Under the pieces are notes generated by a model. The model ran no database searches. It was not told where the DNA came from and saw nothing but the letters and a program-made list of their open reading frames with translations. A program made the position numbers and the translations under genes. Positions 51,192-60,594 of a stretch of 64,000 nt of DNA are shown here, piece by piece; the first letter of the stretch is position 1, and each line of letters begins with the position of its first letter. This DNA comes from Toxotes chatareus. Lineage: Eukaryota > Chordata > Actinopteri > Toxotidae. The stretch lies in the NCBI GenBank assembly GCA_016801885.1, contig JAFBJY010000240.1, forward strand, positions 1-64,000. The letters run 5' to 3'.

Positions 51192-52608
51192 TCAAGAAGT
51201 ATAGTGTATATGTTTCTCCTCGATGAAGTCCATGACTTCAGCAGACAGACTGCATTTCTCCCTTATCCTGCTTGCACGACCTGGTGACGACAGTCCCACA
51301 AGTTTGATCAGAATATGGTCAAATGGTATGAAGCACATACTGTGCTTTGCACCTCGTTTTGGATGGAATCGTGTGTTGGGCCCATGAGGATGGAAAAATT
51401 CCACTTCCACATCTTGATGATGAGCGTCCACAGTGAGAGCCTTTGCTAACCACCAGTGTAGGTCATAAATGACCACAAGCCAATCTCCACACTGAACTAC
51501 ATCAGCAGATAGATCTGTCACAGTCACGTCTGGACCACTCTTGCTCACTTTCCTCCCATTCCATTTTCTCCTGCTCACTTTCCTCCCATTCCATTTTCTC
51601 TTTGCTCACTTTCCTCCCATTCCATTTTCTCTTTGCTCACTTCCCTCCTGTTCCATTTCCTCCATCAACATTGCCAAAGGACCTTTCCTCTTTTGCATTG
51701 GTATAGGACCATCATCCTCAACCTGTGCTCTGGGTGTGTTGGCAGTCAACTGGAATATGGTTGGGCTGAAACACTGACACATCTGTGGCTCACTGCAGGA
51801 ACAGGACAGTGACCTGCAATGGATCTCAGAGTCATTTTGGTGTGTCGGTATGACCTGATGGAGTTTTCTTGTTGCAGGTACAGATTTTAGTGGTAGAGAA
51901 AGGAGTGCATCATATGGCTGCATGTCAGCTTCAGTAATGATATAGGGCTTAGTGCTGGAGAGGCTTCTGCCAACCATATCATGGAAAATATTCCCATTCA
52001 CAATGTCATTCCCCCGCAGTATAAGGCTGTCTGCAGTCCTTTTCACAGTACCTCCTATGCCATCTGGTGCTCCCTTCCCATGTGAGATGGGGAAGAAGTT
52101 CCAGGTTGCTCTCTTGAAACCTAGAGTTGGAGGGACACTGCAGAGGAGAGAGAAGTTATTCTTGTTTTGTATTGCTTGCTGGGGCGATCTGACCAAAAGT
52201 GAATTGTATCAACTTTGGAAACTTTCAACAAATATCTTTCAGGACTGGTTCCATGTGAGTCCAAATGGCAGATGCATCTTGTCGCTTGGATTCTGATTCT
52301 GTGCAAAAGCCTGTGTTCTGTTCTTTTGTATAGTACATGCCAGTGTGCAGGTTGAGCTGTGGGCGGTTCTGACCAAAGTGGCATGACTGCACCTCAGAAC
52401 TATACTTGCATCTCCACCCCTCAGAAAAGTCCACATGCACAATTACTGTGCTATCATTGCACTCCTCAATTATGCTCCTATACTCTCTGGTCTGGTTCTG
52501 AACTAAGCACACGTGTGTTGTTATTTCTGTCTTTAGTTTGTCTTCATATTGTTTTAGAAGCTCTCCCAGCATGCCACTGTGTATCACAGGTCTTGTGTTG
52601 AAGTGCAT
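51192..52608 (-). pseudogene. DDE-type transposase-like gene, broken
   Basis: Three minus-strand pieces (52,608-52,225, 52,196-51,606 and 51,578-51,192) plus a bridge in the third frame (around 52,225-52,160) form one collinear protein. Landmarks in order are VHVDFSEGW (about 52,440-52,414), SCHFGQ and LHTGMYY, FWSDRPSKQYK (about 52,202-52,170), WNFFPISHGKGAPDGIGGTVKR (about 52,110-52,030) and a C-terminal charged region. I know this VDFSE / FWSDGP / SHGKGAPDG pattern from repeated transposon-associated proteins in fish and invertebrates. Spaced Asp residues in the first two motifs and near SHGK are plausible DDE/DDD catalytic positions; that is inference and I cannot name the superfamily. 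Frame changes near 52,225 and 52,170 and stops near 51,606 make it a pseudogene. The N-terminus above 52,608 is not recovered. Confidence 0.7.
51541..51662. repeat. Four-unit minisatellite inside the transposase-like gene
   Basis: Units of TGCTCACTTTCCTCCCATTCC plus CATTTTCTC-type remainder, with spacings of 30, 31 and 31 nt (unit markers at 51,543, 51,573, 51,604 and 51,635). On the minus strand each unit encodes a Glu/Lys-rich heptad-like block (REN/KWN-GMGG). The 31-nt units shift the frame. Confidence 0.9.
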
Positions 52609-52904
52609 GGTTCACCTCTGTGATAGAATATGGATCAGGAGGAAACGTCAGACCACACAAGGACTGAACGACAGTGAGCTTCTCATTCAGTGGAGTCAAG
52701 TTAATTCATTATTTCTAAACAGCAGAAATGTACCTTAGAGAGAATAGCGTACACCCTTCTGTCAAGATAATTTATGACCCCCCAAGTTGACCCCCTCCCT
52801 TCCCGCCACAGGACCCACGTGACCCCTGCCCCTAGTCCGACGCCCCCCCACAAACATTCAGAGTTTCAGGTCAAAAGGTCCTCTATGGTATGAAAAAAAA
52901 CGGT
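52609..52904. other. Spacer between transposase-like gene and Maverick/Polinton
   Basis: Includes a C-rich stretch at 52,780-52,850 and no ORF of interest. The left end of the Maverick/Polinton should lie here or just to the right, but with only one end in the window the inverted repeat cannot be paired. Confidence 0.45.
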
Positions 52905-52909
52905 GTTAC

Positions 52910-53019
52910 CTTCACTTTGTGTCTCTAAAATACTTATTTACAACATGGGTCTGTTGTATTTCCTCTACTTTATGTCTCTAAAATGCGTATTGACAACGGA
53001 TCTGTTGTTTTTCAGGTAT
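52910..53019 (+). repeat. Two-unit direct repeat in the probable left terminal region
   Basis: Two copies of about 54 bp, at about 52,910-52,962 and 52,966-53,019. Each has TTTRTGTCTCTAAAATRC, TATTKACAAC and a GG-TCTGTTGTWTTT end. They lie just upstream of the first promoter of the Maverick/Polinton. Subterminal tandem repeats are common in Polinton termini, which fits, but membership in the inverted repeat cannot be tested here. Confidence 0.75.
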
Positions 53020-53053
53020 CATCAAAAAAAAAAAAAGAAAGAAAAACGAAAGG

Positions 53054-53060
53054 TATAAAA
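53054..53060 (+). promoter_or_regulatory. TATA box for the spliced upstream gene
   Basis: TATAAAA in the context GGTATAAAATG, 60 bp upstream of the first ATG (53,114). The spacing suits transcription starting near 53,085. It is the best core promoter candidate for the rightward block. Confidence 0.65.
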
Positions 53061-53113
53061 TGTGTAGGTGAGAAAATAACACCAGTACATAGGGATCAGA
53101 CTGCGCCGGCAAG

Positions 53114-54712
53114 ATGAGTCGTGGTATGAATACGAATTTATTTGCTCGATCCTCTCGCTTTTAAAAAAAACACAGAGTAACTAAATATAACATTTTATTT
53201 ATCTTAGAGATTACCGTTTGAGCGCCGAAATACACTCTCTTCCGCGTGGAAACTTGTTTTCTGGTAAGTCTCCGCAGAGCAGCTATACATTTAAATGATT
53301 AATTTTGAAATGATTTAACGAAGGTTTTCCTTGTTAAAAGTGACTTCAGAGGAGCTGGAGGACCTCCACTTTACGCAGTCAGACTACGGTAAGAAACAAT
53401 GAGCGATTGGTAGCGCAATAAAGAGCCCTAGACGGGTCACTGATGACAAAATACTTACAGATTTAATAGACCGCGCTGAGCGGTGTTTTGGGACATCTGA
53501 CACATCTGCGAAGTGTGCGGAGGAGACAGCAGGGACGAGGATTTTGTGCCGACCGTCCGTCCGCTCTAGAAACCGCCTGAGACGCCCGCCCGCTGTGTTG
53601 AGCGTCAACATCAGCCCGATCTCGGTTCGGACCCGTCCTCCAAAAGCATCCTACCAGAAGTTCCGGAAAGAGAGTCCGAAGGCGCTCCTGCTGTAACGGG
53701 TAAGTCTTTATTTTAATTTTTTCAAAGTCTGAAAAAACGCCGCTGTCGGTTCGCCTCCTCTTTTCTGCCGCTCAAAATTTGAAATGAAAGCCGATAGGAA
53801 GTGAGGTCGAGCGAAGCGAGGGGCGTACTCCATCAGAATCTTCGGTGATGTTTTAAGAGAACAGCGCCGCCCTAGACGTTGGCGGTGTACTGTGTAAACT
53901 TAGTCAGAATACGTTTAAAGAGTAACTTTCTCCTATACATTTTAAAAAGTAAATGAATTGAAATAATGATTCAATTATTGTGTGTCTACAGAATTTCAAC
54001 CTGCCCCTCTGGAGGATTTACCTCCTGAAAACATCCAACCAGTGAGAGAAATAACGGGTAAGTTTTAATGAAAATAAAGATGGTAGATTTAAAAAATTTG
54101 AACCAAGAGGAGTCTTAAAGTTTTTTTTTTTTTATCATTAAAAATAATATGATTCGTGCGTCTGTCTACAGAGCCTCAGTACTGTGTAACTTAATGAGAA
54201 TACGTTTAAAGAGTAACTTCCTCCTATATATTTTAAAAAAGTAAATAAAATAATGATTCAATTATTGTGTGTCTACAGAATTTCAACCTGCCCCTCTGGA
54301 GGATTTACCTCCTGAAAACATCCAGCCAGTGAGAGAAATAACGGGTAAGTTTTAACGAAAATAAAGATGGTAGATTGAAAAAATTTGGACCAAGAGGAGT
54401 CTTAAAGTTTTTTTTTTTTAATCATTAAAAATAATATTATGATTTGTGCGTATGTCTACAGAGCCTCAACCTGCCAAAGAGCAACCTGCTGCTGATACAT
54501 CAGACAAACGGTTGAAGATCTGGGAGCCCGTGCAATTTAGAGGAAGATTTCAGCCTCACGGCTCCGCTTCTGGTTCCGGTTCTGGTTCCGGTCCCCGCTT
54601 CCAGCATTCACGACGTCGGAGGAGGGTACGCAGGGATCATAGAGCGCCTCCCACTGTGGTGAATATCAGTAACTCGACATTCCACTTCCACTCTGGGTTT
54701 TTTTTCTTTTGA
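53114..54712 (+). CDS. Multi-exon gene of unknown function, Maverick/Polinton accessory
   Basis: Not recognised. Exons inferred from splice signals: 53,114-53,123 (ATG, donor GTATGA), 53,210-53,263, 53,350-53,388, 53,461-53,699, 53,992-54,057, 54,279-54,344 and 54,462-54,712 (stop TGA). All introns have AG acceptors, mostly after pyrimidine-rich or TCTACAG sequence, and four donors are GTAAGT. Every boundary is phase 1 except the end of the 53,461-53,699 exon. There the entering frame meets TAA at 53,694 while another frame fits the next exon, suggesting a 1-nt loss between about 53,578 and 53,640 or an alternative end. Visible features: Pro/Glu-rich repeated exons, a Gly-Ser run (about 54,566-54,592), an Arg cluster resembling a nuclear signal (about 54,606-54,645) and an Asn/Ser/His/Phe-rich C-terminus. 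The stop lies 8 nt before the polymerase ATG. The exon model is inference from the sequence alone. Confidence 0.62.
53888..54470 (+). repeat. Tandem duplication of an exon with its introns
   Basis: Unit 1 (53,888-54,179) and unit 2 (54,180-54,470) both start TACTGTGTAA and end GTCTACAGAGCCTCA. Each holds one 66-bp exon (53,992-54,057 and 54,279-54,344) with the same acceptor and GTAAGT donor. The exon copies differ at one base, a synonymous CAA/CAG. The introns differ at roughly a dozen positions including small indels. Unit 1 ends with a stub of the final exon, leaving a decoy acceptor at 54,170-54,171. Confidence 0.92.
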
Positions 54713-54720
54713 AAAGAGAA

Positions 54721-57700
54721 ATGGATAAAGAGTTCATAGCAGTTCCTGTAGAGTTAGAAGAAATTGTAGAAGAACTGAATAACCTTCCACCTGTTGCTGA
54801 AATAAATGTTCAAAATTCTGGTGCAGAACATTCTGGTGCAGAGAATTATTTTCAGCCCTTAGAAAATGCTCTCCAGCATCTTGTGCTTTTGTCAGCGGCA
54901 GCAAACCCAGAACATTATTTTCAGCCCTTAGAAAATGCTCTTCAAAGCCTCACCTCCCCTAGCTCACCCATCTTTGAGGATGCCCGAGCAGCGTCGCTGT
55001 ACCCTCATCACCAGAGACAGACCCTGTTCCAGAGCATCGAGGAGGAAATTTTAGAATCTCCTCCTCCTCCTCCCTCCGACCACTTCCAGAACGACCGCGA
55101 CCGCTTTAACAACGTGGGAATAAGGCGTACTTTCGCCATTCCTCCTCCCGAAAACGTACCCGATCTCGCTCAATTTTACATAGATGTTATGAGCATCCTC
55201 CGAGATTTGGCGGAGGAGGCAAAATCAAACGCTAGACGAAATGATGTGATCCAGTTAGAGTTGAGAGGAGAAAGCGTGCATCAACACGTCTCGGTGACCG
55301 TTGACGAAAACGGGGATGCCATCCTTCCCGCCTTTGAGGGTCTGCTAGAAAGGTTAGTACAATCCAACGCAGATATCGCCTCAGACGATAACCTGGAATT
55401 AATCGTCCAGGTGGTGAGAAATCCCAACGGCGGTGTCAAAAGAAAACTGCACAAAACTTTAGAGTGCGAAATCATTCAAAAGAAGAAACGCCATCTGTAC
55501 GTGGTAAACAATAACGATGATCGTCTCTGCTTCGCCATCTGCCTAGCTCACCTCACAAACCCCGGGGTCGGCGTCAACGAGGCTGTAGAACGAGGGAGAG
55601 AGTTGCAGCGTCTAGCCGGTCTGAGTGAGCAGACGCCCGTGACCTTTAGCGACGACGAGGTAAATTTGAAAATATTCTCAGGCGTAAAATTGTGGTCTTT
55701 CACAAAACTACAGACAAGCGTCCTCTCTCTCATTTTGAGACCGCTTTTTCTGATCGTTCAAATCCTCTATTTCTGCTTTTGTTGCAAAATCATTACTACG
55801 GTATACAAAATCTGAAAGGTTTTCTGGGTGCTAGGTACGTTTGTCAGTATTGCTACAAGACCTTTGAAAACTCACACACGCTGCCGTTGCCCGGCTACTG
55901 CCCCGTCTGCTGTGACCTCTGTCCAGTGGGAGAGGATCTCAGCCGCGTATACTGCCAGGACTGCGGCAGGATGTGTTGTACGCCTTTGTGCTTTTCCAGA
56001 CACAAAGAGCCTCGGCAGAGGGGTGAAAAGTGCATCAGTACTTGCGGTATGATTAAAAGATGCAGGGATTGTAGAAATCTGTACACCGTCAGTAAAACAG
56101 CAAAGTCTCACACCTGTCCTCTGAAGGCGTGTCACATCTGCGGGGAAAAAGTAGCCCTCGACAGTCTGAGCACGGAGCAGCACCAATGCTACATCCAGCC
56201 TCTCCCACCGTTGACGGAGCACGGTGAAAAATTGATTTTTTACGATTTTGAAACGTTCGTCGACAGGGAAGGGGTGCACGCCCCTTACTTGGTGTGCACC
56301 AAAACATGGAAGGGTGAAGAGTGGGGCTCTTACGGTTTAGACTGCGTCAGAGACTTTCTCCTGCGTTTCAGGAGACTTCTTTACCAGGGAGCCACGTTTA
56401 TAGCCCACAACGCTCGAGGTTTTGACAGCTACCTGATCCTCAACTGCATGATAGAACTGGGTTACAAACCTTCTCACCTCATCATGCACGGCAGTAAAGT
56501 TCTGAGTTTCACAGATCCTGATTTCCGGTTAAAATTCATCGACTCGTTATGTTTTCTCACCATGCCTTTAAACGCTATGCCCAAAGCATTGGGTTTTAGC
56601 GATCAGAGCAAGGGCTACTTCCCTCACAGGTTCAGCTCAAAGAAGCGTTTAAGATACGTCGGACCCTACCCCCCACCCAACGATTATGGTGTAGAACGCA
56701 TGACATCGCAGCAAGCAGAGTTTCAGTGCTGGTACGAAACAGCTTCTCAGGGTATCTTTCACTTTGAAAAGGAAGCTCTGTACTATTGTAAAAATGACGT
56801 CCGCATTCTCTTAGAGGGATGCGCCAGATTCAGAAATCAGTTTCTCCGCGACACGGGACTGGACCCTTTCAGCTGCGTGACTATTGCCTCAGCCTGCATG
56901 AAAGTGTTTCTCACCAATTTCCTGCCCCCTCAATCCTTGGCCATACCTCCGCCCGACAACTACAGGCATCAGTGCAAAAGCTATTCAAACGCCTCCATCC
57001 AGTGGTTAGAGTGGGTGGCGCACACAGAAAACAAGTTTATTCGCACGCTCTGAACGAGGAGAAAAACAAATAGGGCCTTACTTTGTGGACGGTTATGCGA
57101 AATCGAAGGTGTAAAAACGCTGGCGTGGGAATTCCTGGGGTGCTTTTATCACGGTTGTCCCACCTGTTTTCAGCCCTGCGAGACGTGTCCTTTGACAGGA
57201 ACCCCTATGAGGCGCTGCACGAAGCTACCTGTGAGAAATTACAAAGACTGGAAAGCGTTTACGGAGTCCATACGATCGTCATGAGAGAACACGAATAGTC
57301 AGAGATGACACGCTCTCACCCCGGAGTGATGGCCTTTCTCAAACGCTTTCGAGGCCCCAAACCTCTCTCCCCTTGCCAAGCTCTCTACAGAGGCAGGACC
57401 TGCGCCGTGAGGTTGAGATACACGGCGGCCTCTGACGAAACCGTGCAGTACGTGGACGTGACGTCTCTGTACCCCTACGTCAATTGTAGCTTTGCGTACC
57501 CGCTAGGCCACCCGACCGTCATATACAAAGACTTTGATGACCCACGAAACTACTACGGGCTCATCAGCGCCGTCGTCTACCCTCCTCGTGGGCTCTTTTT
57601 TCCTGTACTGCCTTACAAAACCTCTCGAGGCAAATTGGTGTTCACCCTCTGCCGTACGTGTGCTGAAACAAACAATCAGACATCCTCTTGCAAACACGAC

Positions 57701-58720
57701 GATGAGGCTAGAGCGTTGACGGGGGTGTGGGTCACCGTCGAATTCAACAAAGCTCTGGATCGCGGTTACAGAGTCGGAGAGATTAACGAAGTGTGGCACT
57801 TTGACAGACGTAGCGATTCCATCTTTGTCGACTACATACACACCTTTCTGAAAGGAAAGCAGGAGGCTTCTGGGTACCCCCCAGAGGCGTGTGATGATGA
57901 GAAAGCAGGCAAAAGTACATCAGAGACTATCGACTCCATCAAGGCGTCCAATTAGACGCAGACAAAATTGAAACCAACCCAGCCAGGAGACAGGTGTCTA
58001 AGCTCTGCCTCAACAGCTTCTGGGGCAAGTTTGCGCAGAGAAGTAATATGATTAGAACCGAGCTGATCAGCGAGCCGGAGCAGTTTTTCCGCTTGATGTT
58101 TTCAGGCCAGCATCGAGTCAAGTACTTTTCCTTCCTCAGCGACAAAACCGCAATGGTTCAGTGGAATTACCACGAGCGATGCGTCGTACCTCCCGGCAGA
58201 TCCAATAACGTTTTCGTCGCCGCCTTCACCACCGCCTACGCCCGTCTCAAGTTGTACGAGTATCTGGAACAGTTGGGAGACAGGGTCCTCTATACCGATA
58301 CAGATAGCCTGATTTATTCGGTGAAAGAGGGAGAGTCCCCCTTGGAACTGGGTCATTATCTGGGGGATTTGACGGATGAGCTGGGAGGCGACAGCATTCA
58401 AGAATACGCCGCCGCCGGTCCTAAATGTTACGCCTACCAAACTAGAAATAGTAAAAAGGTAGTGATGCGCGTCAAGGGTATCACTCAGACCCGAGACAGC
58501 AGCGAAGCGAGTCAACTTTGACGGTGTAAAAAGAGCTGGTGGAAGGTTATTTGGACGAGTCTAGGGAGAGGAACGGGTGATTCAAATCCCTCAACACAAC
58601 ATCGTTAGGGATAAAAAGAGACTGCTATTGAAAAATTCAGCATTTCAGAAAAAATTTAGAGTGGTATACGACAAAAGATGTCTGTTTAGCGACGGGACGA
58701 GCCTGCCTTTCGGCTATTGA
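54721..58720 (+). pseudogene. Protein-primed family B DNA polymerase (pPolB), broken copy
   Basis: Would replicate the element by protein priming. The first ATG after the preceding stop is at 54,721; an N-terminal Pro/Glu-rich extension precedes a conserved block (about 55,080-55,680) and a Cys-rich, probably zinc-binding region (about 55,840-56,200). Exonuclease motifs: YDFET (56,241-56,255), FIAHNARGFD (about 56,398-56,427) and YCKNDV (about 56,782-56,799). Polymerase motifs: DVTSLYP (57,455-57,475), KLCLNSFWGK (58,000-58,029) and YTDTDS (58,291-58,308). The end PFGY-stop is at 58,720. Length is about 1,330 codons, at or slightly above the family's usual size. Breaks: frame changes near 55,680, 57,045, 57,065, 57,100, 57,200, 57,905, 58,505, 58,530 and 58,575, and TAG at 57,296-57,298 where related proteins have Trp after an EHE motif. 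All catalytic carboxylates survive, so decay looks recent, or some indels are sequencing error. The 9-nt spacing to the upstream gene suggests a shared transcript. Confidence 0.96.
54841..54950 (+). repeat. Internal duplication in the polymerase N-terminal extension
   Basis: The stretch encoding YFQPLENALQ occurs twice, at about 54,847-54,876 and 54,916-54,945. The DNA is almost identical between copies (TATTTTCAGCCCTTAGAAAA in both). It lies in the non-catalytic extension. Confidence 0.9.
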
Positions 58721-58738
58721 TTTTGAATCGAGTCTGTG

Positions 58739-59429
58739 ATGGAGGAAATTAACTTTGATCCTAGACTTACTGCACCTTTTTCATGTCTGGTGGTGGGACC
58801 CAGCGGTTGTGGGAAAACCTATTTTGTAAAAAGTGTTTTAGAAAATTTAAAAAATGCTGTAAATATTGTACCTGAAAATGTAGTGTGGATTTATACTTCC
58901 TTTCAACCTATGTATGCTGAACTACAAAAGATAAATAAAAATATTAAATTTGTTGAAGGTCTGCCTGAGTCTTTTGAAGACGACAACCTGTTTCCTCCCG
59001 AGCAGAGTCATTTGATTATTCTGGACGATGTTATTTTTCAGGCCTCTGACCATCCTGAAGTGGTTAGAATTTTCATGCAGTACAGACATCATAGACGTAT
59101 GAGCGTCATGATGCTCACTCAAAATGTATTTCATCGAGGCAAATACAGCCGCACCATCAGTCTGAACAGTAATTATATGGTGCTCTTTAAAATCCTCGGG
59201 ATAAATTACAGCTGAATGTGTTAGCTCATCAGATCTTTCCGTCCCAAAAAACTTTTTTCTGGAAAGTTTTGAAGACGCCATCAAAGACCCTCACAGCTAT
59301 TTAATCCTCGACCTCACACCCACCTGCCCAGAACGGTACAGACTGAGGACGGGATACTTCCGGTCAGTGGCCGACGGTGTACGTCCAGAAACCCAGATAA
59401 ATTCTTCCTCACCATGTCGAAGCGTATAA
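58739..59429 (+). pseudogene. Genome-packaging ATPase (FtsK/HerA superfamily), frame-shifted C-terminus
   Basis: In Polintons and adenovirus-like relatives this ATPase drives DNA into the capsid. Starting at ATG 58,739, the Walker A motif GPSGCGKT is at residues 20-27 and Walker B LIILDD at residues 92-97. A downstream TQNVFHRGKYSRTISLNS block is typical of Polinton ATPases. The first frame ends at 59,215; the family-like C-terminal part (SFEDAIKDPHSYLILDL and RYRLRTGYF) continues in other frames after breaks near 59,200 and 59,250, the latter in CAAAAAACTTTTTT. The natural stop is TAA 59,427-59,429, making about 229 residues, normal for the family. It follows the polymerase by 18 nt and overlaps the next ORF by 16 nt. 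Confidence 0.94.
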
Positions 59430-59755
59430 AAAGGAACGGTCCCTTACTCAAAGCTCTGTACCTGGCTACGCCTCAGAAACGTCGAGATATTCTAGCTCAC
59501 TGTTCGCCGGACTTTCTCAGCGCCCTGTGTGAGATCGCCGTCAATATTTTGAAAGGCAACATTCCCCTCTCGTCTCAACAATATACGAAACTAAAGAGAC
59601 AGAAAAAAATTATCAAATTATCAATTATCAGAGAAGTGGGTTTGAAACGTAAAAAACAAGTGTTAAAGAAGCAGACGGGGGGATTTCTTTTACCCCTACT
59701 TTCAGCCGCTATACCTATCATCGAAAACCTCATAGGAGGACTTATAAGAAAATAA
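59414..59755 (+). CDS. Small basic Polinton protein with hydrophobic C-terminus
   Basis: Intact 113-codon ORF from ATG 59,414 (inside the ATPase end) to TAA 59,753-59,755. The N-terminal two thirds is rich in Lys and Arg with short helical segments (ALYLATPQKRRDIL, LCEIAVNILKGNIPLS). The last 25 residues form a hydrophobic segment starting GGFLLPLLSAAIP. I recognise this architecture from proteins placed after the ATPase in other Polintons/adintoviruses. Its function is not established; a DNA-binding core or membrane-active virion role is possible and is inference. No frame break, unlike its neighbours. One nt separates it from the next ATG. Confidence 0.8.
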   Translation: MSKRIKRNGPLLKALYLATPQKRRDILAHCSPDFLSALCEIAVNILKGNIPLSSQQYTKLKRQKKIIKLSIIREVGLKRKKQVLKKQTGGFLLPLLSAAIPIIENLIGGLIRK

Positions 59756-59756
59756 A

Positions 59757-60534
59757 ATGTCTCTGAGGACGAGCCAGAAAATGTTTCTCCTCTCACCCCA
59801 GCAGCTGAGCCGTCTGACCCGCCCCGAATCTTCTTCTATCAGACAGACGGCCAAAGATGATTTGGATGTTCAAATGAGAGAGATCTTAAACGAACCCGGA
59901 TTGAGTTCCTATGAAAAAATCAAAAAAAAATACAACGCGCTCCTGCAAAGATACCTCGCTCTGATCAAGCAGGGTAAGAAAGAGGAACGTCGGGTGACTT
60001 TGTCTTTGCATCATGACCCGTCGCGAGAGGAGGGGAAGGAGTTCACCCTGGGCGGACACGACGGCGGCGCTTTTCGCGCCTGTACCGCAAAAGGATTTGA
60101 CGGAGCGGGATTTAGATGAAACGGCTAGTGAGACATTAAAAAGTCTTCCTCCCCGCGATCGCAGAAACGCCGAGTACGTGATGAAGAAGTTAGCCGAAGG
60201 TGAGGGGGGCTGGACTTCGAAAGGGGAATTTGTTTATAAGGGGAAGACTGTGAAAGGGTCTCATATGATCGATTTATTTAAAAACCTTTCTTATAAAAAA
60301 AGAGCCCCACCGCCGGCTGGTTGGACTAGTTTCCTAAGTATTCTGAACGATCTGAACGTCCCGTTATCCGTCGTGACTAACCCTCAAGCGCGTAAACAGT
60401 TGCATCGTCTCAAAACGGACGACTTGCCTGATCTTTGGCAGAACAAGAAGAGAAAAAAAGAAGAAGAAGAAAAGTTAACCTATCTCCGCGATGGATTAGT
60501 CCGTCGGAAGAGGGAGAGGATAAAAAAAGACTGA
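59757..60534 (+). pseudogene. Conserved Polinton protein of unknown function, one frame shift
   Basis: Starts at ATG 59,757. The N-terminal part (residues 1-85) contains LLSPQQLSRL, QTAKDDLD, MREILNE and EKIKKKYNALLQRYLAL, predicted helical. The frame changes near 60,035-60,050, after HHDPSREEGKEF. It continues to TGA 60,532-60,534 with YVMKKL, WTSKGEFVYKGKTVKGSHMIDL and PPAGWTSFLSILNDLNVP, then a Lys/Glu-rich tail. The GEF/GSHMIDL/GW..F...L..LNVP pattern is a hallmark of an uncharacterised protein repeatedly found in animal Polintons (established by recurrence, not by function). Full length about 259 residues. It is the last gene of the rightward block and is followed within 60 nt by a polyadenylation signal. 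Confidence 0.8.
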
Positions 60535-60594
60535 AAAAACCTTCTAGATGGATCCACTTTTCCCCATAAATGACTCATACTCTGTCCTTTTCTC

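Noticed and set aside
53384..53611. Minus-strand 75-codon ORF in the upstream gene
   Set aside because: Antisense shadow of an exon with splice sites on the plus strand.
55872..56279. 135-codon ORF antisense to the polymerase
   Set aside because: Shadow of the Cys-rich and exonuclease part of the polymerase.
58102..58515. 137-codon ORF antisense to polymerase motif C
   Set aside because: Shadow of the polymerase palm region.
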